From DATBGO01 sp963695645 (GTDB taxonomy: Bacteria > Actinomycetota > Actinomycetes > Streptosporangiales > Streptosporangiaceae): a stretch of 64,000 nt of DNA. The translations under genes and the position numbers were made by a program. Positions 32,937 to 41,753 of the stretch are shown piece by piece. Under the pieces are notes generated by a model. The model made no database searches. It saw only the letters and a list, made by a program, of their open reading frames with translations, and was not told where the DNA came from. Each line of letters opens with the position of its first letter. Position 1 is the stretch's first letter. Where the stretch lies: NCBI GenBank assembly GCA_963695645.1, contig CAVOHC010000012.1:62001-126000 (forward strand), in the 5' to 3' direction.

Positions 32937-33925
32937 GCCGCCGTCTCCTTGCGCGCAGCGTGCTTCGCGGCATAGGCCGCGGCCGCCTCGCGCGCCCACC
33001 GGCCGTTCTCGTACGCCGCCACCCGGCGGGCTAGGCGCTCCTTGTTGCACGGCCCGTCGCCGCGGATGACGGCGAGCAGCTCCTCCCAGTCGATCGCGCC
33101 GAAATCGTAATGGCCCCGCTCGGCGTTCCAGCGCAGATCCGGATCGGGCAGCGTCAGTTCCAGCACCTCGACCTGACTGACGCACATGTCGACGAACTTC
33201 TGGCGCAGCTCGTCGTTCGAGTGCCGCTTGATCTTCCAGGTCATCGACTGCGCGCTGTGCGGCGAGTCGGAGTCGGACGGCCCGAACATCATCAGCGACG
33301 GCCACCACCAGCGGTTGACCGCGTCCTGGGCCATCGCCTTCTGCGACGGGGTGCCGTGCGACAGAGCGTAGAGGCTCTCATAACCCTGGCGCTGATGGAA
33401 GGACTCCTCTTTGCAGACGCGGATCATCGCGCGCGCATAGGGCCCGTAGGAGCACCGGCAAAGCGGCACCTGGTTGACGATGGCGGCGCCATCGACCAGC
33501 CATCCGATCGCGCCCATGTCCGCCCAGGTCAGCGTCGGGTAATTGAAGATGCTGGAGTACTTGTGCTTGCCCTGATGGAGGAGGTCCATCAGCTCGTCCC
33601 GGGAAATGCCGAGAGTCTCGGCCGCGGAATACAGGTAGAGCCCGTGCCCGGCCTCGTCCTGGACTTTCGCCATCAGGATGGCCTTGCGGCGCAGGCTCGG
33701 CGCCCGGGTGATCCAGTTGCCCTCGGGCTGCATCCCGATGACCTCGGAGTGCGCGTGCTGAGCGATCTGGCGGATCAGGGTCTTGCGGTAGGCCTCCGGC
33801 ATCCAGTCACGCGGCTCGATCCGGGATTCGCTCGCGACCAGCGCGTCGAAACGGGCCTGCTCACCCGAGCTTTCGTCCAGGCCGCTCGGCCCGATGCCGT
33901 CTTCGCCAGTGGACGCACCGTACAT
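32933..33925 (-). CDS. paaA: Phenylacetyl-CoA epoxidase catalytic subunit
   Basis: This 330-residue diiron monooxygenase subunit epoxidises the ring of phenylacetyl-CoA. The ferritin-like fold carries carboxylate and His ligands in IAQHAHSEVIGMQPEG, QDEAGHGLYLYSAAE and ICKEESFHQRQGYE-type segments (here VCKEESFHQRQGYE). It is the first gene of paaABCDE. A CGAACGTTCG palindrome about 85 bases upstream is the likely operator of the TetR/PaaR encoded at 34891. Confidence 0.95.
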   Translation of the reverse strand: MYGASTGEDGIGPSGLDESSGEQARFDALVASESRIEPRDWMPEAYRKTLIRQIAQHAHSEVIGMQPEGNWITRAPSLRRKAILMAKVQDEAGHGLYLYSAAETLGISRDELMDLLHQGKHKYSSIFNYPTLTWADMGAIGWLVDGAAIVNQVPLCRCSYGPYARAMIRVCKEESFHQRQGYESLYALSHGTPSQKAMAQDAVNRWWWPSLMMFGPSDSDSPHSAQSMTWKIKRHSNDELRQKFVDMCVSQVEVLELTLPDPDLRWNAERGHYDFGAIDWEELLAVIRGDGPCNKERLARRVAAYENGRWAREAAAAYAAKHAARKETAA

Positions 33926-34007
33926 ATGGCACCCCCAATACTCAATAATCCCTGGCCGCCCTGCACGGTCAGCAGGCGCACCGATACGCTGGGCAGCTGA
34001 AAAACTG

Positions 34008-34021
34008 ACCGAACGTTCGAA
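34008..34021. promoter_or_regulatory. Putative PaaR operator upstream of paaA
   Basis: ACCGAACGTTCGAA contains the perfect palindrome CGAACGTTCG (34010-34019). This matches the usual TetR/PaaR operator form ACCGANCGNTCGGT. Phenylacetyl-CoA normally releases PaaR from such sites. Confidence 0.6.
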
Positions 34022-34201
34022 CTCCTATGCTGCCGGATGGTCCGTAGGGTGTCAAGAGCGGCTGTCACCGGCGAGCGCGGGACGACGGCATTGACCGGAA
34101 CGATGGGCTCACGGTTCATCGCGACCGCGGCGCTAGGGGATCCCGCGGCGAGGCGCCCGGCCGCGGCCATCGCACGGCCGAGCGCCGGCCGCGTCCTGCC
34201 G

Positions 34202-34687
34202 TCACATCTCGAAGACGAAGTAGGAAGCGGTGCTGGCGCCGCCGCGTATCTCGTGGAAGCCGGTGACATGAAAGCCGACATCCTCCGCCGTGTGGCGGCC
34301 GACGACGTTCCATGTCGCTACGATGCAGCGCAGCTTTCGGTCCTCCGCTACCTTGCGGGCGTGCGCTACCACCGTGGCGGCGAACTCTTTGCTCAGCCTC
34401 CGCCCGGTCAGCTCGGGCGCCAGCCCGAGCGCGACGTCCAGCAGTTTCGCAGAGCCAGCCAGCCCGGGAACCCGCGCATCCTCGCCGAAGCAGCAGAACC
34501 CGATCAATTTGCCGGTTGCGTCCCTTACTGCCCAGTAGCCTTCGTCAGGCCGTGGCGTCTCCAGGGAGTCCTCAATCCGCCACGGCCCGGGAGTCTTCCA
34601 CATCGCGATGTCCATGCCATCCTCGACGGATAGCTCGGTTACGAGGTACGGGGAAACCGGGACGGCCGCCGGGGATGGACCTGGCAT
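34202..34687 (-). CDS. GNAT-family N-acetyltransferase
   Basis: The 161-residue protein resembles RimJ-like GNATs: GYWAVRDATGKLIGFCCFGE, then DVALGLAPELTGRRLSKEFAATVVAHARK, where GRRLS is the acetyl-CoA loop, and CIVATWNVVGRHTAEDVGFHVTGFH. Its acceptor is unknown. It sits between the paa operon and paaR and is divergent from paaR, so the operator at 34781-34799 might control both. Confidence 0.8.
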   Translation of the reverse strand: MPGPSPAAVPVSPYLVTELSVEDGMDIAMWKTPGPWRIEDSLETPRPDEGYWAVRDATGKLIGFCCFGEDARVPGLAGSAKLLDVALGLAPELTGRRLSKEFAATVVAHARKVAEDRKLRCIVATWNVVGRHTAEDVGFHVTGFHEIRGGASTASYFVFEM

Positions 34688-34780
34688 CGGCGTCTCCTTG
34701 CCATCAGCTGAAGCGACGGTGCCGTGCCGGCTCCCCGGCGGGAAGATCTGACTCGTCCGCCGAGTTCCGCACCCCGAAAC

Positions 34781-34799
34781 TAACCGTCCGTTCGTTCAT
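34781..34799. promoter_or_regulatory. Putative TetR-type operator between the GNAT gene and paaR
   Basis: TAACCGTCCGTTCGTTCAT contains ACCG-TC-CGTTCG half-sites similar to the operator at 34008-34021 but less symmetric. It lies in the divergent promoter region and could allow autoregulation of paaR. Confidence 0.4.
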
Positions 34800-34890
34800 T
34801 ATGCAACACTGGTGAGATGGATGCCATGCAAGTCCATGTGAGCAAGCTGCTGCGCGCTGCGGCCGGCGCCGGGAACGTGGAGCGGACGGC

Positions 34891-35523
34891 ATGACCGCCA
34901 CCCTGGCCGCGGTTGGCGGGACGCAGGCCCCCACCTCCAGTCGAAGGGGCCGCCCTGGCTACGACACTGAGTCCTTGCTCAAGGTCGCAGTGTCGGTTTT
35001 CAACGAGAAGGGCTTCGACGGCACCAGCATGGAGGACCTGTCCGGCCGTCTGGGCATCTCGAAGTCCGGTATCTATCACCATGTCTCCAGCAAGGACGAG
35101 CTGCTTGAGCTGGCCCTCAACCGAGCGCTCGACGGGCTGGCCGAAGTGGTGTACAACACGCGACAGATGCAGGCGCCCGCTATCGAGCGTCTTGAGTATC
35201 TGGTTAAAGGCAGCGTCTTGGTGCTGGCCGGGAGGACGCAATTTGTCCGGCTGCTGCTGCGCGTCCACGGAAACACCGCGGTCGAACGCCGCGCCCTCGC
35301 TCGACGCCGCGAGTTCGATCGTTTCGGCGCGGACCTCGTCGACGAGGCGGCATCTGCTGGCGCGGTCCTTCCGCGTATCGACCCCGCAATAACCGCGAAA
35401 CTGCTGTTCGGCCTGGTCAACTCGGTCAGTGAATGGTTCACGCCGCAGTCGAAACTCGACGCTGAGCGGATGGCTGATGTCATCTGGCAGGTCGCCTTCA
35501 GCGGCATCGGGCAACCCGCGTGA
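34891..35523 (+). CDS. paaR: TetR-family regulator of phenylacetate catabolism
   Basis: The 210-residue repressor has an N-terminal HTH (ESLLKVAVSVFNEKGFDGTSMEDLSGRLGISKSGIYHHVSSKDELL) and a helical ligand-binding half. Its place beside paaABCDE and the TetR-type operators on both sides of the GNAT gene support the PaaR assignment; the ligand would be phenylacetyl-CoA. The first 20 residues are a flexible extension. Confidence 0.8.
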   Translation: MTATLAAVGGTQAPTSSRRGRPGYDTESLLKVAVSVFNEKGFDGTSMEDLSGRLGISKSGIYHHVSSKDELLELALNRALDGLAEVVYNTRQMQAPAIERLEYLVKGSVLVLAGRTQFVRLLLRVHGNTAVERRALARRREFDRFGADLVDEAASAGAVLPRIDPAITAKLLFGLVNSVSEWFTPQSKLDAERMADVIWQVAFSGIGQPA

Positions 35524-35617
35524 GCACATCATCGCGGTCTGCGACTTGGTTCCCAGGCTGATGGCTGCCTGGTCTGGCCACGATCAGGGCATCGGCGGAC
35601 AGGTGACCTGACCGCGC

Positions 35618-35777
35618 CCGTGGCGCAGGCCGCGTCTTCGAGCAGCGACAGGCCGGGCCGGCCGGCGATTGTCCGCAGTTCGCTGTAGTCGGCCGGCTGC
35701 CCGAATGCGTCTGCCCGAATGCGCCCGCTGCAATCACGCCGGCCGTGCGTGGGGTGATCGCGGCTTCAACCGCTGCG
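35618..35777 (-). pseudogene. DegT/DnrJ/EryC1 aminotransferase fragment
   Basis: On the minus strand the peptide AVEAAITPRTAGVIAAGAFGQ is followed, after a frame jump, by PADYSELRTIAGRPGLSLLEDAACATGA. Together these match the PLP-enzyme segment of DegT-type sugar aminotransferases that contains the LLEDAA motif. The jump coincides with a near-perfect 14-base tandem duplication (35697-35710 and 35711-35724). The rest of the gene is absent. Confidence 0.65.
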
Positions 35778-35780
35778 GAG

Positions 35781-36371
35781 CTAAGACGTTGCGCTGCTGC
35801 CTGTCCAGGCGCGGGCCTGCGACCATCGCCACCAGTCGGCCGGCTCGCACTCGCGTTCGGTACCGAGATCGGGATGTGCCCATCCGATGGACGGCAGGTC
35901 ATACAGCATCGCGGCGAGGCTGGAGCAGACCACATGCCCCGGCAGCAGGTTGTGGTTCGAGGGCCAGCGCCACAGCGGGTCGATCAGCGCGGAGAGGTCT
36001 TCGACGTGCAGCGCGCCCAGCGCGTCCTCCGCGATGCCGACCCAGTCGTAGCCGATGCCAAGTGACTTGGCCGCGCTGGCCAGGAAGGTCGGGAGCTGAC
36101 CATGGTCGTCAGGCTTCGGCTCGTCGTGATTGGACATGGTTCGGGTGTCAGACAGGAAAGGAGTGCAGTCCACCGGCCCGACGCCACCGGGTTGTCCCTG
36201 GATCCCTATCCACCTGCCTAGCCGGTCCTGGTGGGTGATGATGACGACATGATTGGCGACCGCGGGCTTGCCTTCCAGCGCTTCGCCCACCCGGATGAGA
36301 TTCTGGGTCAGATCATCGCCCGTCCACACGGCCAGAACGTCGCCGGGGGCGGCGGGCAAACTCGTCATCAT
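35781..36371 (-). CDS. Permuted papain-fold (NlpC/P60-like) cysteine peptidase-type protein
   Basis: From ATG 36371 the protein has 196 residues. It starts APGDVLAVWTGDDLTQNLIRVGEAL, then ANHVVIITH, and ends with NHNLLPGHVVCSSLAAMLYDLPSIGW. The order His before Cys and the GDVL and HVVCS motifs are typical of the permuted NlpC/P60 (YiiX-like) family, which cleaves or binds amide/thioester substrates. There is no signal peptide. An upstream start at 36536 is possible but unsupported. Confidence 0.65.
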   Translation of the reverse strand: MMTSLPAAPGDVLAVWTGDDLTQNLIRVGEALEGKPAVANHVVIITHQDRLGRWIGIQGQPGGVGPVDCTPFLSDTRTMSNHDEPKPDDHGQLPTFLASAAKSLGIGYDWVGIAEDALGALHVEDLSALIDPLWRWPSNHNLLPGHVVCSSLAAMLYDLPSIGWAHPDLGTERECEPADWWRWSQARAWTGSSATS

Positions 36372-36587
36372 GCGCTCCAATCTGGGCCTGCGGCCGGTCA
36401 CCGGGCGAGGCTCGGCATGTCGCTGCGCGGGGACCGGCGACGCGGTCCCGCTTTCAGCGTTACGCCTGATTATGGTCGCCAGAGTGCTGGCCTGTATCGC
36501 GCTTTGCGTCCAACCGGCTCGATGAAATGAGGACACAGGAGGCGTTCTCCCGGTGGAAGCCCGGGGAAGGGTGCGGCTGGCTGTCGG

Positions 36588-37076
36588 CTAGCCCTTCGCC
36601 CGGTTCCTGGCGGCGAGGATGATCTGGGTCACGGTGTAGCCGCTGAGGCCGAGCTTGCGCGCCATCTCGGCTGGCCGGAGCCCCTGCTCGTTGTAGATGA
36701 GCGCGAGCTTCTCCTGGCGCCGGGTCCATGGCCGGCGGGCCGGTGCAGGGGCAGGCGAACGCCCCTGCGGCTGTGGCTGGGCGGGATGATCTGCCCGCCG
36801 CCGGGACATGCCGCCACCAGAAGCGGCCCGGGGACCTGGCGCGGGGGCAGCAGGGCCGAAGGAGCCGCGCCGTTGATCACGGTACTTGCCGCTGGCCAGG
36901 TCCTCGCGGGTGCGCTCGTCCAGAATCAGGAACTCATCAGCCGCCTTGTTCATCCCGACGGCCACCATGGTCAGGCCAGTTGCGTTCTTCTCCTGGCACT
37001 CACGGGCCATGCAGTAGCTGTATTTCTGCGCTCGTTCGGGATGCAAAGTCGTCCCGCAGGTGATGCACTGCGCCAT
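36588..37076 (-). CDS. Zinc-ribbon protein with C-terminal helix-turn-helix
   Basis: The 162-residue protein starts with a Cys4 knuckle (CITCGTTLHPERAQKYSYC and a following REC), has a Pro/Ala/Gly-rich linker at about residues 75-110, and ends with RPWTRRQEKLALIYNEQGLRPAEMARKLGLSGYTVTQIIL, a homeodomain-like HTH. It probably binds DNA. The target is unknown. A direct repeat 20-44 bases before the start could be its own operator. Confidence 0.65.
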   Translation of the reverse strand: MAQCITCGTTLHPERAQKYSYCMARECQEKNATGLTMVAVGMNKAADEFLILDERTREDLASGKYRDQRRGSFGPAAPAPGPRAASGGGMSRRRADHPAQPQPQGRSPAPAPARRPWTRRQEKLALIYNEQGLRPAEMARKLGLSGYTVTQIILAARNRAKG

Positions 37077-37095
37077 TATCTACACTTTCGCCAGC

Positions 37096-37120
37096 AAACG
37101 TCACCTTGCGAAACGTCACC
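37096..37120. repeat. 10-base direct repeat upstream of the zinc-ribbon gene
   Basis: AAACGTCACC occurs at 37096-37105 and 37111-37120, a 15-base offset, 20 bases from the start codon of the minus-strand gene. Spacing of one and a half helical turns allows two protein contacts. Confidence 0.4.
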
Positions 37121-37298
37121 GGCGCGGGCAGTGTTCCCTCAGTTCGCTGCGACCGCGAGCGCCCGCCGGGCAACGCATGCCCGCGGCGGGTACCCGCGTC
37201 GTGATTCGCGCAGCCCAGCGCGGCCAGTTCTGCCGGTGGGCCGACACGGCCCACCGGCTCAGGACTGCGGCGGCAGCGGTAGCGCCTCGCTTGCGCCC

Positions 37299-38519
37299 TC
37301 AGGACAGCCGTTCGAAGATCATCGCCATGCCCTGACCGCCACCCACGCACATAGTCTCCAGGCCGAAGGTCTTGTCGTGGAACCGCAGGCCGTTCAGGAG
37401 CGTCGAGGTGATCCGCGCCCCGCTCTGGCCGAACGGGTGGCCGATGGCGATTGCTCCGCCGTTGACGTTCAGTTTGTCCTCGTCGATGCCCAGGTCACGG
37501 TACGACGGGATGACCTGCGCGGCGAACGCCTCGTTGATCTCCACGAGGTCGATGTCGTCAATGGTCATCCCGGCCTGCTGCAGCGCCTGCCGCGACGCCC
37601 CGACCGGCCCCAGGCCCATGATCTCGGGTGACAGCGCGGCCACGCCGGAGGAGACGATCCTGGCCAGCGGTGTGATCCCGAGTTCGGCGGCCTTGCGGTC
37701 GCTCATCACGATCACCGCCGCGCCGCCGTCGTTCAGCGGACAGCAGTTGCCAGCCGTGACTGTCCCGTCAGGCCGGAACACCGGCTGCAGGGTGGATACC
37801 TTCTCCAGCGTGGTCCCCGCCCGCGGCCCGTCATCAGCGGAGACGACAGTGCCGTCCGGCAGCGTCACCGGGGTGATGTCCACCTTCCAGAAGCCGGCGG
37901 CCTCCGCTTTCTCCTGCAGATTCTGCGATCGGACGCCAAACTCATCCTGCTCTCGCCGGGTGATCCCGCGCAGCGCCGCGAGGTTCTCGGCGGTCTGGCC
38001 CATGGCCAGGTAGACGTCGGGGATCTCGCCGTCGTCGCGCGGGTCGTGCCAGACCTCGGCACCGCCCTTGGCCTCCTCGGCACTGCGCTGCTCGGCGCGG
38101 GCGAACAGCGGGTTCATGGTGTCCGGCAAGCCGTCGCTGCTGCCCTTGGTGAAATGGCTCACGCACTCGACGCCCGCGGAGATGAATGCGTCGCCCTCGC
38201 CTGCCTTAATCGCGTGGAACGCCATCCGGGTGGTCTGCAGCGAGGACGCGCAGTACCGCGTGACAGTCGTTCCTGGCAGGTTGTCGTGGCCGAGCAGGAC
38301 CGCGACCACCCGGGCCATGTTGTAGCCCTGCTCGCCCCCGGGCAGCCCGCAGCCGAGCATCAGGTCACTGATGTCTGCGGGGTCGAGCTGGGGAACCTTG
38401 GCGAGGGCCGCAGTGATCATCTGGGCGGCCAGGTCATCGGCACGGATGCTCTTCATTGACCCTTTGAATGCCCGGCCGACCGGCGACCGAGCGGTGGCGA
38501 CGACGACTGCTTCGGTCAT
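37299..38519 (-). CDS. Thiolase (acetyl-CoA acetyltransferase)
   Basis: The 406-residue enzyme has the three thiolase active sites: the acyl-binding Cys in TRYCASSLQTTRMA, the His in NGGAIAIGHPFGQSGARI and the second Cys in MCVGGGQGMA. It cleaves 3-ketoacyl-CoA or condenses acetyl-CoA in the cytoplasm. Its place after the paa cluster would allow a PaaJ-like role (3-oxoadipyl-CoA thiolase), but the sequence fits general FadA-type thiolases as well. Confidence 0.93.
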   Translation of the reverse strand: MTEAVVVATARSPVGRAFKGSMKSIRADDLAAQMITAALAKVPQLDPADISDLMLGCGLPGGEQGYNMARVVAVLLGHDNLPGTTVTRYCASSLQTTRMAFHAIKAGEGDAFISAGVECVSHFTKGSSDGLPDTMNPLFARAEQRSAEEAKGGAEVWHDPRDDGEIPDVYLAMGQTAENLAALRGITRREQDEFGVRSQNLQEKAEAAGFWKVDITPVTLPDGTVVSADDGPRAGTTLEKVSTLQPVFRPDGTVTAGNCCPLNDGGAAVIVMSDRKAAELGITPLARIVSSGVAALSPEIMGLGPVGASRQALQQAGMTIDDIDLVEINEAFAAQVIPSYRDLGIDEDKLNVNGGAIAIGHPFGQSGARITSTLLNGLRFHDKTFGLETMCVGGGQGMAMIFERLS

Positions 38520-38623
38520 GGAGACTCCTGATTGCTAGTTCGTAACACGCTCGTAACTCGACAGTAGCCCCATGCGGCGGCGCGGGCCAGATCCGCCCTA
38601 GCCCGCAGCCCTCCAAAACCTGA

Positions 38624-38647
38624 CCGCAGGTTCCGCAGAACCTGCGG
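38624..38647. repeat. Perfect inverted repeat upstream of the thiolase gene
   Basis: CCGCAGGTT, a 6-base loop, then AACCTGCGG. It can form a 9-bp hairpin about 105 bases upstream of the thiolase start. No U-tract follows on either strand, so an operator or RNA element is as likely as a terminator. Confidence 0.5.
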
Positions 38648-39012
38648 AGCCACGGGGCGGGCTCGGCTGTCCTGGTGGCCCGGTTAGGGTAACCGGGTCC
38701 CTTTGCCGTCTCCGGTGACTGGCGCCGCCGCCGCAGCTGAGCGCATTCCGGGCCTGCGCATCCTGCCGAGCCCGCGGGTCCGCCGGCGTCGCCGCGGCAA
38801 CAATAGAGCAGGTGGGTGGCGGTTTGATGGGTGGTCAGAGGCAAGACCTCGGTCCCGCCGCGCCCCGCCGGCACCCCCAGGTCCTGGACCGGCACCCCGC
38901 CCCGCGGCCGACATCCTTCAGCCTGGCGGCGCCGCTTGCCCGCAGCGGGTAGCGCTGGAGGAGTGACTGCAGTTTGATGGGGGGTGGGTGAGTTGATTGC
39001 CAATATCCGGAA

Positions 39013-39029
39013 ATTCCGCACAGAGGAAT
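39013..39029. promoter_or_regulatory. ATTCC-N7-GGAAT site (GenR/IclR-type operator)
   Basis: ATTCC (39013-39017), seven bases, GGAAT (39025-39029). The same form and spacing occurs at 54163-54179 before the gentisate operon, and it equals the consensus reported for the IclR regulator GenR of Corynebacterium. It lies 250 bases before the acyl-CoA dehydrogenase start. Confidence 0.45.
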
Positions 39030-39278
39030 CGTACGGCGGCGATCATTCTGACTCCGTAGGCGGACGCCTAGGATCTGTACTGGAGGCGGATGACCATGAC
39101 CGGGATCGCGACAGCGGGCCGCGCTCCGGCCCCGGCCTGGCCTGGCCGGACAGATGGGCCCCTGGACCTGGCCCGGCTGCTGGTGAGCATGCCAAGGACG
39201 CATCCCGGCCACAGTGAACCAAGCCGCACGCGCCGATCGAAGCCAAGGCCTGTTAAGGCCCGTTGAGGAGAGCTGCCA

Positions 39279-41186
39279 ATGTCAACCAACACCGGCGCCC
39301 AAGAGGCGCGTGCCATCGCCGAGGCGGCGCGGGAGAAGGACTGGACACTGCCGAGCTTCGGCAAGGGCCTGTTCCTCGGCGACATCCGCCTCGATGTCAT
39401 CTACCCGCAACCCAAGCTTCCCGCGGAGGAGGTCGCCAAGGGCGAGCAGTTCCTCGCCACCTTGCGCGACTTCCTGGTGGAGAACGTCGACGCCGATGCC
39501 ATCGAGAGGGACAGCCGGATACCGGAGGAGGTGATCGACGGCCTCAAGAAGATCGGCGCGCTGGGGTTGAAGATCCCGCAGCGGTACGGCGGCCTGGGCC
39601 TGTCGCAGGTGTACTACAACCGGGCCATGATGCTCGCTGGTTCCTGGCACATGAGCATTGGCGTGCTGCTGTCGGCGCATCAATCGATCGGCGTCTCGCA
39701 GCCGCTGCTGCAGTTCGGCTCGGAGGAGCAGAAGGAGCGCTGGCTGCCGAGGGTGTGCGTGAACCTGTCCGCGTTCGCGCTCACCGAGCCCGGCGTCGGG
39801 TCTGACCCGGCGCGGATGCGGACGGTGGCCGTGCCGACGCCGGACGGCTCCGGGTACCGCATCACCGGCCGCAAGCTGTGGACCACCAACGGCACCATCG
39901 CCGATGTCATGGTGGTGCTGGCGAAGGTGCCGCGCGGCGAGGGCCGCAAGGGCGGGATCACCGCGTTCATCGTGCCGCGGGACTCGGAGGGCATCGTCAC
40001 CGAGACGCGCAATCAGTTCATGGGCATCCGCGGCATCGAGAACTCGCTCACCCGCTACACCAACGTGTTCGTGCCGAAGGAGAACGTCATCGGCCGCGAA
40101 GGGCTCGGCCTGAAGATAGCGCTGAGCACGCTCAACACCGGGCGGATGGCCATCCCGGCGAACTGTGCCGGGGTGGCGAAGTGGTGTACCAAGATAGCCA
40201 GGGAATTCGGCAGCGCGCGCGTCCAGTGGGGCAAGCCGATCGGGCAGCACGACGAGGTCGCGCAGAAGATCGGGTCCATCGCCGCCACCGCGTTCGGGCT
40301 GGAGGCCATGCTTGACGTGACCAGCCGGCTGGCGGACGAGAAACGCAACGACGTGCGCATCGAGGCGGCGCTGGCCAAGCTGTACACCACCGAGCGCGGC
40401 TGGCAGGCGGTCGATGACCTGATGCAGGTGTGCGGCGGCCGCGGCTACGAGACGGCCGCATCGCTGAAGGCGCGCGGGGTCCGCGGCGTCCCGGTCGAGA
40501 TGGTGATGCGCGACATGCGCAGCAACCGCATCACCGAGGGCTCGACCGAGATCATGCACCTGATGATCGCGCGGGAAGCGGTCGACCAGCACCTGACCGT
40601 GGCCGGCGGGCTGATCGAAGCGGGCGTGCCGCTGAAGGCGAAGGGCAAGATGCTCGCGCAGGCGGGCGCTTTCTACGGCAAGTGGTACCCGAAGCTGGCG
40701 GTGGGCGAGGGACAGAACCCGGCCGCCTACGGCGAGTTCGGGGCGCTGGCCAAGCACCTGCGCTATGCCGAGCGCGCCAGCCGCAAGCTGGCCAGGTCCA
40801 CCTTCTACGGCATGGCGCTGTGGCGGGCGGAGATGGAGCAGCACGGCGCGTTCCTCGGCCGGATCGTGGACATCGGCGCGGAACTTTACGCTATCTGCGC
40901 CGCGGTGGTCTACGCCCAGACCATGGCAGCCGAGCGGCCCGATCGCGCGGCGGCCAGCCAGGAACTGGCGGACGCGTTCTGCGAGCAGTGCCAGCAGCGG
41001 GTGGAGCGGCTGTTCTACGGCCTGTGGCACAACGCGGACAGTGCCACGTACTCGCTGGCCCAGAACGTGCTCAGCGGCCGCCACGCCTGGCTGGAGGAGG
41101 GCGTGCTCGACCCGTCCGGTGAGGGTCCCATGGTGCCCGACCCCGGGCAGGCCGACGGTACCGCGCCGCTGGCCCCCGTCGAGTAA
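39279..41186 (+). CDS. Acyl-CoA dehydrogenase (long, VLCAD/ACAD9-like)
   Basis: The 635-residue enzyme oxidises acyl-CoA to enoyl-CoA with FAD in the cytoplasm. The dehydrogenase core has FALTEPGVGSDPARM, KLWTTNGTIAD, VCGGRGYETAASLKARG and the catalytic-base region RSNRITEGSTEIMHL. Residues about 440-620 form an additional helical C-terminal domain, as in long VLCAD-type enzymes, which explains the length above the usual 380-400. Shine-Dalgarno GAGGAG is 8 bases upstream. It ends before a strong hairpin terminator. Confidence 0.93.
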   Translation: MSTNTGAQEARAIAEAAREKDWTLPSFGKGLFLGDIRLDVIYPQPKLPAEEVAKGEQFLATLRDFLVENVDADAIERDSRIPEEVIDGLKKIGALGLKIPQRYGGLGLSQVYYNRAMMLAGSWHMSIGVLLSAHQSIGVSQPLLQFGSEEQKERWLPRVCVNLSAFALTEPGVGSDPARMRTVAVPTPDGSGYRITGRKLWTTNGTIADVMVVLAKVPRGEGRKGGITAFIVPRDSEGIVTETRNQFMGIRGIENSLTRYTNVFVPKENVIGREGLGLKIALSTLNTGRMAIPANCAGVAKWCTKIAREFGSARVQWGKPIGQHDEVAQKIGSIAATAFGLEAMLDVTSRLADEKRNDVRIEAALAKLYTTERGWQAVDDLMQVCGGRGYETAASLKARGVRGVPVEMVMRDMRSNRITEGSTEIMHLMIAREAVDQHLTVAGGLIEAGVPLKAKGKMLAQAGAFYGKWYPKLAVGEGQNPAAYGEFGALAKHLRYAERASRKLARSTFYGMALWRAEMEQHGAFLGRIVDIGAELYAICAAVVYAQTMAAERPDRAAASQELADAFCEQCQQRVERLFYGLWHNADSATYSLAQNVLSGRHAWLEEGVLDPSGEGPMVPDPGQADGTAPLAPVE

Positions 41187-41219
41187 CGGCGCCTGCGGGG
41201 CCACGAGTCCCGGCGCAGC

Positions 41220-41255
41220 AGGCCGCGGCGGTGATCGACGAAACCGCCGCGGCCT
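41220..41255 (+). terminator. Strong hairpin terminator after the acyl-CoA dehydrogenase gene
   Basis: A perfect 13-bp stem (AGGCCGCGGCGGT at 41220-41232 with its complement at 41243-41255) and a 10-base loop. The U-tract is poor (TTGCCGTTT), as is common in actinobacteria. Confidence 0.75.
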
Positions 41256-41461
41256 TGCCGTTTGATCCCGCGGCCACGAGGTAGACCCGCGCCGGACCCG
41301 GTCCGGCCAGTGTGGAAACGGCGACGAAGCCGAGGTTCCCCGACGATGCCTCCAGCAGCTCGCCGCCAAGAGACTCGCCGTCAGGACAGAAGCGGCCGTG
41401 CTCGTCGGCCGCGCTGGGCGTGTGGACATCGATCGCGATCAGGCGGGGTGCTGGTCAGATT

Positions 41462-41552
41462 GGGACCTTTGGCTGTCCGACCTGCGAATAGACCGGGACC
41501 TTTGGCCGTGCCGAGATGAGGATGGACAGGATGAACGGGGACCTTTGTCCCC
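41462..41552. promoter_or_regulatory. Three DevR/DosR-type boxes
   Basis: GGGACCTTTGGCTGT at 41462-41476, GGGACCTTTGGCCGT at 41495-41509 and the palindrome GGGGACCTTTGTCCCC at 41537-41552. All resemble the DosR/DevR consensus (GGGACTTTNGTCCC form). Centre-to-centre spacing is 33 and about 42 bases, near whole helical turns. They lie about 200-290 bases before the transporter gene. The likely activator is encoded at 59615. Confidence 0.65.
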
Positions 41553-41753
41553 TCTTCGTTCCTTATAGCGGAAAGTGGGACCAGCATATCTTCCGCCCGT
41601 GCCCACGGCTAACTAGCTTGATGGCTACAGCTGAAGAAGGGGCGATAGCGGACATAACCGAAGCCGACCGAACGGGTACAAGCAGACTCGGCTAGGCGCT
41701 CGCCCTGCACTGATGATCTTTTCATGATCATCAGTTATTCGAGGAGGTCTGCA

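Larger units (their letters stand above)
38520..39278. other. Long divergent intergenic region
   Basis: No gene is supported across these 759 bases. It contains TCGTAAC twice at 38535-38553 close to the thiolase start, a perfect 9-bp hairpin at 38624-38647, an ATTCC-N7-GGAAT site at 39013-39029 and GAGGAG before the acyl-CoA dehydrogenase start. Confidence 0.6.

Noticed and set aside
39282..41429. Very long open frame (715 codons) on the minus strand
   Set aside because: It is antisense to the acyl-CoA dehydrogenase and arises from high GC; its product is His/Arg/Leu-rich without family features.
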